Positions 53,201 through 64,000 of a DNA stretch of 64,000 nucleotides are shown here, one piece after another (the first letter of the stretch is position 1; the number at the start of each line of letters is the position of its first letter). This stretch comes from Hermatobates lingyangjiaoensis (Eukaryota > Arthropoda > Insecta > Hemiptera > Hermatobatidae), in contig JAPFBL010000104.1 of assembly GCA_026182355.1 (NCBI GenBank), positions 1,481,501 through 1,545,500 on the forward strand, in the 5' to 3' direction. Both the position numbers and the translations under genes were made by a program. The notes under the pieces were generated by a model that saw only the letters and a list, made by a program, of their open reading frames with translations, ran no database searches and had not been told where the DNA came from.

Positions 53201-55035
53201 AATGTTATTATTATTATTGAAAAAAAGTGAAAAGAAAATACAATGAAAATTGAAAATACAATGATAAAAGTTATTGATAGTAATATGTCTTCCAGAGATC
53301 ATAAAACTTATTTTTAAATTATCCTCTTGTTTATGACGAGTTGAAAATGTTCTTTTTATTGTTAAACTGAATTATTTCCCTTTAATAAGGTAAATTAAAT
53401 TATTCGATCTTATCTAAATTACCTGAGTTATATAAAACTTTTCTTTTGGAGTTGTATAATGACATAATTAATAGTTCCCTGATTTGCTTATCAGTGGAAA
53501 CAATATCTAGTTTTTTTCCATTTTTAAAAGTAATACTGATAAAGTTAGGAACTATATCATTTGTATCTTGTATATTAATGATTTTAGAATACATAGCTAA
53601 AGAAAGATTGCAGTAAATGTTAGACAATCAATCTTAGCAAAAAATTATTATGGAGTGAAGATGAATGGGATTGTATGTCACTACAGTTTAACTACTGGAG
53701 GGCTTTGTACTCTGCTTGTATAAGGAAATACATTCTTTGTCATTAAATTTTGTTAAATTATATGTACTGAAGAAAAGAGGAACTGTACATATAAATAGAT
53801 TTCTTGATTTTAAGCTATATTTTAGTATTAGCTGATAATATAGGAGCTCGGTGAGAGAGCGTGAGTGTAGTCATAACGGATTATTAATCGTGTTTCTTTC
53901 CCCTTTGCCCTCCGTTATGGAGCACTTATGAACGATGAGGCTGTTAAGGGTGAAGGTGTGGTTAGTCACGTTTTTATTTTGAAGAATGCGAAGACTCAGC
54001 AAAATTACCCATCCAAGTCCTTACCACACCCGAAATGGTATCACTTCGTAGATCTAATGACAACTGGTATATTCAATATGCCCTTGACAGTCAATGGCCA
54101 CTAATGAGCTGGAGATGGAGAGCTGTTCTTTCTTTTAAAAAAAGGGCATCAGTTTAATGGAAATAGAGGAGATTTTGATCTGGTGGTGAAGGAGAGCGAT
54201 GAAGATCAATATAGTGATGGCTAGCCGTCCTGGGAGGCAAGGTATCGACTGGCGCTGAATTAGGATTATGGAGGCCTGGGCAGCTCTGTTTGTCCTGTGA
54301 TGGATCGCTCTTTGCGTTTGCACATGGAGGGCCCAACCCAAATTGAATTACCTTCCATATTATTATTTACGACCAAACAACTCCATGGTGGTTCATGATG
54401 TGTCTACCATCCGTGGACACCTAGGCAGTTGGTATTAATATCCTTTTCCAATAACCAATGAAATATGGATTGTTACACCTGATAAACCATTTTTATTTTA
54501 CATAAGGCAGTATATTTGAATTATCAGTATAATTCTAATCCAGTATAGATATATTCATTTTTAGGTGACTTCAAGAGTGAGTGATTTAATACCTACATAA
54601 CTGGCATAGCAAGTTTAGTACATTAAGAAGAATCGTAACATACATGTGACTTTAAGACTTTAAAAAATTCGATAGCAAGTTTCTAGGTACTTAAATATAA
54701 CTTAGTATTTTAACTTAGTCATCTTATAAAATTTTTAGCACAGAAGTTTTAACTATATAAAAATTTAGAATCAACACCCGTCATAAGTTTAATCCACCGC
54801 TTGACGGGTTTTGCCACGTGTGATTATCAGCAGTCAATTCATTTGTGTTTATATATGGCATTACTCACTTTATAAGACAAATGTGCAAAATAGGTTTTCC
54901 ATTTTAATTACTTCCTTTTAAGTGAAGTATAGTGATATTGGAAAAAATAATTGATTTTAAGAAATTCAAATTCATTGCTTGTGCAGTCTGTTATCGTAGG
55001 GATTTTACTCATGATGAGAAATTTAAAAAAAAAAA
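53201..55035. other. Decayed repeat DNA, including a GC-richer block at 53830-54450
   Basis: The block with ATGGAGCACTTATGAACGATG and, further on, GGCAAGGTATCGACTGGCGC looks like a LINE 3' region or another transposon, but no coding motif could be read. Near 54917-54947 a degenerate, reversed HP terminal palindrome (AAGTGAAGTATAGTGATATTG) precedes the HP array. Confidence 0.3.
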
Positions 55036-58000
55036 TCTTTACTATAAGTAACTTAATGTCAAATTTCTTGAGTATATAAAACATAACGTCTCATTTAAGC
55101 ATAACATAATTATCTAAATGGGATATAATTATTAGCACTGCATTCGTGAGGTAGTACACATAGTGATTGAAGGACATATCAATTTATAAGCTTATTTTTG
55201 TTCATCACAAATAATTTATTATTTGTAAATAATTTCCTTAGTATAACTACAGCAGTACTAACATTTTTGAAAAGCAAATGTGAACATTTCTTGAAACGAA
55301 ATATTCTCCTACAAGAGAACATGGCTATTGTTCAAATAGCCAGTAGATTTCTTACATCACTTACTTGACATCCTTCTACATTGAATATTAAAGTAAAATT
55401 TTCAAATTTAAAACAGTAAAATACCCTTTTTTTCACTGAAAAACATCCTAAACAGCAAAGAAAATGTTGTTTTAAGGTGATTTGTTAATTAAAGATGTAC
55501 GATAATTACATTTATTAATCTCTAAATAAAGATTTCAATTTTGAATTATCTTTTACATTTTTGTTTTTTAACAGAATTCTTATACTTTGAATTTTATGGC
55601 TTCATAGTATTTAATAAGATCATTTTCCTTCCCGTTTGTCAAATAACATATATAAGAATTTTTTCACAGTGAGTGTTATTATTTTCCTACAAAATATTAT
55701 TCCTCTTACATCTCAGATAAGTCAATAAACAATTTAAATTGTTCCTTTATAAATATCAATTTTATCTCAGTGGAATCGCTCAAAAAATTTCTAAGTCAAT
55801 GTAAACAATGAAAAAAAATCTGGAGTGGCCTACACTCTACTTTACTATAAGTAACTTAATGTCAAATTTCTTGAGTATATAAAACATAACGTCTCATTTA
55901 AGCATAACATAAATATCTAAATCGGATATCATTATTAGCATTGCATTCGTGAGGTAGTACAGATAGTGATTGAAGGACATATCAATTTATAAGCTTATTT
56001 TTGTACATCACAAATAATTTATTATTTGCAAATAATTTCATTAGTATAACTACAGCAGTAATAACATTTTTGAAAAGCCAATGTGAACATTTCTTGAAAC
56101 GAAATATTATCCTACAAGAGAACATGGCTATTGTTCAAATAGCCAGTAGATTTCTTACATCGTTTACTTGACATCCTTCTACATTGAATATTAATGTAAA
56201 ATTTTCAAATTTGAAACAGTAAAATACACTTTTTTTCTCTGAAAAACATCTTAAACAGCGAAGAAAATATTGTTTTAAGGTGATTTGTTAATTAAAGATG
56301 TACAATAATTACAGTTATTATTCTCTAAACGAAACATTTATATCTTGAATTATCTTTTACATTTTTGATTTTTAACAGAATTATTATACTGGGAATTTTA
56401 TGGCTTCTTAGTATTTAATAAGATCATTTTTCTTCCCCTTTGTCAAATAACATTTATACGAATTTTTTTTTAATGAGTGTTATCATTTACCTGCACAATA
56501 TTATTCCTCTTACATCTCTTATAAGTCAATAATATATTTTCATTTTTCCATTAGAAAAATCAATTTTATCTCAGTGGATTCGCTCAAAAAATTTCTAAGT
56601 CAATGTAAACAATGAAAAAAAAATATAAAAAATCTGGAGTGGCCTTCACTCAACTTTACTATAAGTAACTTAATATCAAATTTCTTGAGTATATAACATA
56701 TAACGTCTCAATTAAGCATAATGTTAACATCTAAATGGGATATGATTATTAGTCTTTCATTCCTGAGGTAGTACAGATAGTGATTGAAGGACATATTAAT
56801 ATATAAGCTTATTTTGGTACATCACACAGCTGATGCAAATAATTTCATTAGTATAACTACAGCAGTAATAACATTTTTGAAAAACCAAAGTGAACATTTC
56901 TTGATACGAAATAGTCTCCTACAAGAGAACGTAGCCTCTGTTCAAATAGCCAGTGAATTTCTTACATCGTTTACTTGACATCCTTCTACATTCAATATTA
57001 AAGTAAAATTTTCAAATTTAATACAGGAAAATACCCTTTTTTCTCTGAAAAACATCATAAACAGCAAAGAAAATGTTGTTTTAAGGTGATTTATAATTAA
57101 AGATGTACGATAATTACATTTATTAATCTCTAAACAAAAGATTTCAATTTTGAATTATCTTTTACATTTTTGGTTTTTTACAGAATTATTATACTTTGAA
57201 ATTTATGGCTTCTTAGTATCAAATAACATATATACGAATTTTTTCTGAGTGTGTGTTATCATTTTCCTGCACAATATTATTCCTCTTACATCTCATATAA
57301 GTCAATAAACAATTTAAATTGTTCCGTTATAAATATCAATTTTATCTCAGTGGAATCGCTCAAAAAATTTCTAAGTCAATGTAAACAATTAAAAAAAATA
57401 TAAAAAATTCGACAAGTATAGCAGGTGATCTCTTAGTCTAAGATAAACAAACAGTTTTTATAGCGTTATTGCTCTTTTCCATAATTGAAACTTCATGATT
57501 TTTTTTTTATGAATTGCTAATTTTTCGTTCCATTTTTGGTCAAATTTTCATTATTTTGTAATGAGCCGTTTAACGTCAAAAAATCATTTTCTGAAAACAC
57601 AAATCGTACTGTAACGCCCCTTTAGCGAATGTAATTTTCCAAAATAATATCTCAACTAATTCTCTATATAATGTTCCATTTATAGGCATAGTTTCATTCT
57701 TGTTCGTCAAACAGTATGGCTTGTATCGCTCTCACAAGGTTTTAGATTGAATTATAAGTCAAAGTTTTTACATTTTATAAAAAAAAAAATATTTCCTGTT
57801 GTTTTAAAATTCTGAATATATTTTTCTTTTGTTGCATTTGAAACCTCAAAAATAATGTCAAAATTTCAAAACTCTAGGGTTATCAGTTTAGGAGAAATAA
57901 TGTTTAAAAAAAAACGGTTTTTGGCAAAAAAAGTGACTTTCCCATCATGCATAATTTTTCCCAAACAATAGGGATCTTCGTCTTTATGAGGCCCACTTTT

Positions 58001-59049
58001 ATGTAAAATATCAACCTGATCCATCAAAGATTCTGGACCGTAGCGTGGTAACAAGCAATGCTAACACACTCACTCACCCACCCACGCACCCACCCACCCA
58101 CACACACACAGACATCATCGTAAAAACGTCATAAAACGACTTCTGGGACCTCAAAACATGTAATTCCGTCAAAATCTCGAGATCGAATTTTTTCACGATC
58201 ACTATACTTTACTTATAGTAAAGTAATATAAAAAATTCGACAAGTTTAGCAGGTGATCTCTTAGTCTAAGATAAACAAACAATTTTTATAGCGTTATTGC
58301 TCTTTACCATAAGTGAAACTTCATGATTTTTTTTTATGAATTGCTAATTTTTTGTTCCATTTTTGGTCAAATTTTCATTTTTTTTTTAATCAGCCGTTTA
58401 ACGTCAAAAAATCATTTTCTGAAAACAGAAATCGTACTGTAACGCCCCATTAGCGAATGTAATTTTGAAAAAAAAATATCTCAACTCATTCTACACATAA
58501 TGTTCTATTTATAGGCATAGTTTCATTCTTGTCCGTCAAACAGTATGGCTTGTATCGCTCTCACAAGGTTTGAGATTGAATTATAAGTCAAAATTTGTAC
58601 ATTTTATTGAAAAAAAAATTTTCTGTTGATTTAAAATTCTATATATATTTTTCGTTTGTTCTATTTGTAACCTTAAAGATAATGTCAAAATTTCAAAACT
58701 CTATGGTTATTAGTTTAGGAGAAATAAATGTTTTAAAAAAAAAGTTTTTTGGCAAAAAAAGTGACTTTCCCATCATGCATAATTCTTCCCAAACAATAAA
58801 GATCTTCGTCTTTATAAGGCCCATTTTTGTGTAAAATATCAACTTGATCCATCAAAGATTCTGGACCGTAGCGTGGTAACAAGCAATGCTAACACACTCA
58901 CCCACCCACCCACCCGCCCACCCACACACACACAGACATCACCGTAAAAACCTCATAAAACGACTTCTGGGACCTCAAAACATGTAATTCCGTCAAAATC
59001 TCGAGATCGAATTTTTTCACGATCTCTATACTTTACTTATAGTAAAGTA
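55036..59049 (+). mobile_element. HP palindrome element with modular tandem amplification (A-A-A-B-B)
   Basis: Three A modules (55036-55818, 55819-56632, 56633-57396; period about 803 then 814 bp) are followed by two B modules (57397-58225 and 58226-59049; period 828 bp). Each A starts with TCTGGAGTGGCC plus the palindromic box, although the first has lost 20 bp there. Each B ends with the CCCA/CA microsatellite, an ACATGTAATTCCGTC block and a palindrome with 9-bp arms TACTTTACT (58205-58225 and 59029-59049). Seams lie in AATATAAAAAA. No ORF suggests a transposase, so it is non-autonomous. Confidence 0.85.
58205..58225. repeat. Terminal palindrome of HP module B1
   Basis: A perfect palindrome with 9-bp arms TACTTTACT / AGTAAAGTA and loop TAT. 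Its reverse complement matches the box at the start of each A module over about 17 nt, so the two ends of the element are inverted relative to each other. The same palindrome occurs at 59029-59049 and 26040-26060. Confidence 0.85.
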
Positions 59050-59093
59050 AAAATACATCTCCATGCAAAAGAGCTTTATATTAAAATTAAAAA

Positions 59094-59250
59094 CACGTTT
59101 CGAACACTTAGTGTTCTTCTTCAAGTTTACATCTGGACTGTTGAGTGCTATGGCAAACAAGGACCTAGGAAGGAAAGAGTTTTTCCTAGGTCGCTGTTGC
59201 CATAACAACCTCAATGCAATCCAGAAGTAAACCTGAAGAGAAACACATAA
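59094..59250 (-). repeat. PLE-end-like hairpin with GAAA signature
   Basis: Arms about 59113-59171 and 59182-59244 pair imperfectly around CCTAGGAA / TTCCTAGG. On the minus strand, TTGAAGAAG, a perfect 6-bp hairpin (GAACAC/GTGTTC, 59102-59116) and GAAACGTG follow each other, the same layout as the hammerhead-like core of PLE terminal repeats, with C3 of CTGANGA changed to T. Likely a decayed PLE end. Confidence 0.5.
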
Positions 59251-62200
59251 TTATTCGAAACGAATTGTTAGTAATAAGATAAAACTTTTTTATGTAGAGA
59301 TGTAAGTTTTTGAGATTCCCCATCAATTCGAATTCATATTGTGGTTCATTTTCAATAGATTTTGGATAATAATTTTTTTTGGATACGCAGAAAATATGTT
59401 GTTATAACAGTTTAAGTCACACTGTTTTAACAATCATATTGATATTTCTTAAATAATAGTTAATAGTCCTCAAATATGTTTTTGCTCTTGGGAAGTGGGC
59501 ATATTGGATAATGGGGAAGCGACATTCTTGCACTTTGTGTAAACTAGTTTTCCTCGCTGTTTAAGTCATTGTTTTTAACATTACCTTTAAAATACACCGT
59601 CTCACACTGCCAGTATAATTTGGCATATTTCTAGTGGTACCGCTATTGTTTTGTGTAGTGTTATATCTAACAAGAGAAAATTATATCATATTTTATGTCA
59701 AAGGAGTACTACTAAATTTCCTGACCATCCAGAATCTTAACATTCTAGATTTGAGTTTTACATCTTCTTAATTGTCTCATTCGTTTATCTTCTTTTATTA
59801 AAATCTTTTGACGTCAAAGTAATTAATTTATTAGAAGGAATTTTTTTCATATTAATATTATTAACCAGTTTAAATTACTGAACTGTATACTGACATACTA
59901 CATATTTGGTAATCATTAAGAGCAAACAAATTTCCTAACTATGGTGAGTTATATCAACTGAAGTACTGAGAACTTAATTGATAAGGTGTTAGATTAGACT
60001 GCTATCCTTTTCATTACGTTTAATCATTTCGTAAATAAGTCAATTACCTTTAGCACTAATACTCTCGCGCTTATTGCCCACGTATTAGTTTAATTTGTCT
60101 GATTTTACGATTCAGACTATATATTGTTACAGGATTTATCAATTGTAATTTTACCTGTTCCTCTTCATTAATAAATCTCTGTTTCAGAAGCATCATCTAA
60201 GTGTTCACTAATTGTTTTAAACGAACACGTCAATTATCATTTAATCATAATTTGTACAATTTTATACATAAGAAATAAATTGATTCCTTTTTTTTAATCA
60301 TGCATTATTTCTTACATGTTTACTAATAGAAATATGAATATAAACAATATCAGGTTTTCTTTTATTCCTAGTATTACGACTACTTAAACGATTATGTTAC
60401 TAAGAATAGATGCAAAATGATAAGTTTCGATTAATGAAAAATAAAAACAAATTTAATTTTTCTCATTGAATACATAAAATCTTGTTGATTTTTAACCTGT
60501 ACACAAAACTGATTTGATATAATACCATAGGTGTATGAAGCACTTCCTTTCATTGAATGGAAAGCAAGGTCATTTTGAAGAGTAAATATTTAACTTGAGA
60601 CTTTAAAATCTTCCGGTTGCCTCTTTAAAGTCTTTTGGGTTTCTAATGAAACTGCCCAGTTTCTGTTATAGCCAAAGAGTCTGTCAAGTCGTCCATTTGA
60701 TTGAAATTATGCAACCTTTCTTTTGTCAAGTAAAACTTTTTAAAAGAAAAAAAGGCTGTATCCCTGTATCCCTGCCTCCTTGGTTGAGACAGCCCCTTGC
60801 TAAAAGTTTTTAATGAATTTGTGAAACCAATTTGCTTTTGTGCCTACTGTTTATTCGAAACAATTATATTTAATATTTGCATTTGCAGAGAATGAATTAA
60901 ATAATTAATTTTTGAAAAAAAATTGTATCATATGGAATCTGTATATATATACAGATTTAGATTACGGCAGTTACGTCCGAAAGGTTCGACTGTTGAGAAA
61001 TTTTTGAAATAGGAATGAATTAACATTAAAAAGGCTTTGATTAAGTTTATATGGTTATCAAAAAATGACCAGTAATACGTAGAAAAAAAATTTTATATTT
61101 CTTCTGAATTGATTAAAATGATAAAAAAGTATCAAGGAATTCGGCTTTAGTAGAAAAATTCTGCCAAGTATATATCTGAAGAAAAGTCAGACCAATTTCT
61201 CCTGGTGTTATAAACATTGTTTGAATAGCTGATTTTTTAATTCATTTTAGTAAGATTTAGTATTTTTATGGTGATAATTATTAGAACTGTTAGTCATTAT
61301 TTATTCTAATTAGTCGTTTTTGTCAAAAATAGGTATAATTATTCATTAATCTTTTTAAAGGAATTTACATTAATTAATTTTCTTTGTAAACGTCTCTATT
61401 CATAATGAGTTCAATTAAAGTTGAAACAGAATTTATTTAACTTTGGTACTATTTAAAATTGTTTATATAACTTTCCTGATAACTTTCGATCATTGAACTG
61501 TATTTAACGTTATTATAAATGTCTTTGATTATCTCCAGTTAATTTTGCCTTAATGCTGAAAAAAACAGATATCTTGTTTATTATGATGAGTTAATAAGAC
61601 TGTAGAAGTGGTGAAAAGATGCTGTAGACAAGGAAAAGTAAATCTTGAAAGAGACCAACTTTCAACAAGACTTCCAACTTAGACGTTTTAAACAGATTGA
61701 GCAAGTTTGACTGCATTGGGGAGATGTTTCACAAAGTCTATCTCTAATCCGCCTAGCCAAATTGTTATTCGATCAGTTGCAAATATAAAGTCGTACCTGG
61801 ACACACTGCTTACAAACATTACAATTACAAACATCAACTTTTTAATTATCATTTCATGTGTACAAAGAAACGCACTTGCTAATTTTTTTTTACATAAGTT
61901 TATTAACTTTTTTCCTATTCTTAGTATATTTATTATTCCAAGTTGAATATTAACATTGATATTTGAGTCACTTTTTTCAAATCTAACTAATTGAAATTTA
62001 CAGGAAGTATATGAGGCTTAAGAGGAATAGGGTAGTTGTATTTTTCATATATTATTTATTTAGGTATTTATTATTTACTTTCTCTTTGCTATTAGTTACC
62101 TTGTATATCCTTGCTTTTTCTCTCTTTATTAGTTGGCTACGTTGATTGAGAAAATCTTTAATCAGACTTCGTAGCGACTCACAGATTTCTACTAGATGAC

Positions 62201-64000
62201 GAGGCAGACAGACGGAATGTAGCAGTAATTTTTTATGTCATTCTATGAATTTAGTTTATTTAGCTCGTAGAATAATTTTATTTAATTGTTTGTGTATATG
62301 CGTATTATCGTGGTATTCATAATTATGCAATTTTTACATATCTCCATCAATTCTTTTCTTTCTCGTCTCTGTATCATCTATTTTCAAATAGTTTTCTTGT
62401 ACCAAAGACCCCCTGATCTCGGAGTTATTTTCTCTGTAAGCTGAGAAATTTCCTCCAAATCTCGAATCCATACAGTTGTTCATGAGTGGCTATCGATAAT
62501 TTTGAGTCCTTCTTTACTTCATCGTTCAACTTTAATTCATATTCTGTTTACAAACCTCAACTTACTGTGCTTCACTCTTAAATTAAACCCATATATAGCC
62601 TTTTACGTTGATTTAGAATCTAAAATGCAAAACCTTCTTATGGATAATCACAGGACTTAGGCTGGTGAATGCAATAGCCTTCCTATCACCACACAAACTG
62701 ATTTCTACAACCTCAGCTTTATTGAGTGTTTTAGAGTCCATATTTGAAGTAAGTCCCAACAGACAAATTACTCTAAAAGCTTTTATAATTCTGTTATTAG
62801 TGCTTAATATCTTTATTTATTATTTATCTTTATTATTCATTAATATTTGTTGTGTTTGTTTCTCTATTTTGATCCTTCTTTGTCTGCGGGTGGCCTCTAA
62901 TCACCGGTAGAAACGGTTGAAGTATAGAAAAGTAGAGTCCAATCGTGAAGTCTTTTACGTGTTATTTGAAATTCTTGGAAAGTGTTACACCTTTGGGATC
63001 GTTTTTTAATCCAATGTTTATTGAACAGCTATTATGGTGACTCCAGCCAGATGAAAGAAAAAATGAGTAATTGTTTTTATAATGTTAATTACTTGGTAGC
63101 TTATATCAACAGGTCCAAAATTATGAAATCAGGTTCACAACTAAACTTTTACTTTATTTTTATGTTATTTTATATATTTACATTTTTTAATTGGTTTTAT
63201 AATGCACACGAAAAATGGAAATATTATATTTTAATATTTAAGAAATTTGTTAGAATTTTTATAAATTAAACACACAGGAATCATGCGGTTTCTTTGATTT
63301 GAGTGAAATATTTTATTATTTAACATTTTAAACTACAAGGAAAACTTCTTGACCTGTTCAAGAGAAAGTTAGTGTTCTTTATGAACTTCAATCCTGGTAA
63401 TCCTCTTAGCAGTAGTAGTAGATTATTTTTTCTTAATCCTACTCAACGTAATTTTATTTTACAAACACCTTAAACACAAGTTCTTATATTTTCTTATAGT
63501 TTACAAAATTGATTACAAAATTAAAACTTAAAACCCCTAATTAATCCATCTTCAATATTTTTAACTTGAAAATATTAAAATAAATTAGTGATGCTTTATT
63601 TTTGCTAATATATAAATTTCGGAAGTAGAACTATATCCTCTCTAAAATAAAATATGTTCATACGGCAATTCTAAACTTTTTGTGTTCCTAAAATTTAACA
63701 ACAATTTCAAATTTCATAAGTTCTATTTCTAAATAAATATCAAAGGTAGGCTCTTAACTTGTTGTTAACTGGGGAATGCACTCTCAAGGAAACATTTTGA
63801 AGAAGACTACGGCGGAATCTTTTGAGTTACTTGATTTTACTTAGAATTTTGGAAATTTCTTGATTTGTTTAATATTATCTTCTGAACAGTGATGTTTAGT
63901 ATTTTGAATATTCTCGGTTAAATAAATCTCAACTCACAGCCCTAAGTGGGTTATAAATATCAGTTTACCTTGATTATTATTCAAAGCATAACTCGTTCAT
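59251..64000. other. AT-rich intron DNA without recognised features
   Basis: No coding, RNA or repeat structure is supportable. Open frames at 61707, 62665 and 62982 have Phe/Leu/Ile/Asn-rich compositions expected from AT-rich noise. TM4-TM7 exons of the GPCR were looked for and not found. Confidence 0.4.

Noticed and set aside
58595..58834. 79-codon frame in HP module B2 and the 62-codon minus-strand frame at 57866 in B1
   Set aside because: The frames are not conserved between the two B units or the copy at 21913, so the sequence conservation there looks non-coding.
61707..63269. Several open frames of 79-95 codons near the right end
   Set aside because: Their compositions are Phe/Ile/Leu/Asn/Lys-rich as expected from AT-rich random sequence; no start context, motif or splice structure supports them.

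Overview
The window is AT-rich animal DNA with spliced genes, long introns and many mobile elements. A Methuselah-type receptor gene and a neuroparsin-like hormone gene point to an arthropod. The very long intron and heavy repeat load would suit a large-genome arthropod such as a chelicerate or crustacean, but the sequence does not settle which.

Three host genes are supported, all on the + strand. The last two exons of an IFT80-like intraflagellar-transport gene lie at 2199-2453. About 0.7 kb later a Methuselah-like GPCR begins: its first coding exon (3134-4364) carries the ectodomain, TM1 and TM2. Its second exon (46339-46417, TM3) is about 42 kb away, recognised because the splice phase and TM3 motif fit. 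The other exons must lie beyond the window. Inside this intron sits a compact, intronless, TATA-containing neuroparsin-like gene (20384-20701).

Most of the rest is mobile DNA. 5.5-6.3 kb: tRNA-derived SINE copies. 7.1-10.84 kb: a PIF1-type helicase remnant split by a Helitron, which is itself split by a second, opposite-strand Helitron. 12.2-15.3 kb: a decayed Penelope-like element (PLE) with long inverted repeats and a hammerhead-ribozyme-like motif. 21.9, 25.3, 45.9, 50.7 and 55.0-59.05 kb, plus an old copy at 0.4 kb: copies of a family that carries matching palindromes at both ends, called HP here, including a 4-kb modular array A-A-A-B-B. 30.88-35.19 kb: an apparently intact, very young Ty3 retrotransposon with identical 117-bp LTRs and a textbook -1 frameshift signal. 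41.08-44.83 kb: a PLE in partial tandem, bounded by (AT)n. 51.0-53.2 kb: a decayed non-LTR retrotransposon.

I see no CRISPR, operon or prokaryotic features and no convincing functional tRNA or rRNA gene. The most notable points are the nested neuroparsin gene in the receptor intron, the Ty3 frameshift cassette, the A|T-precise Helitron nesting, and the HP family. All calls come from reading the sequence; no database search was run.
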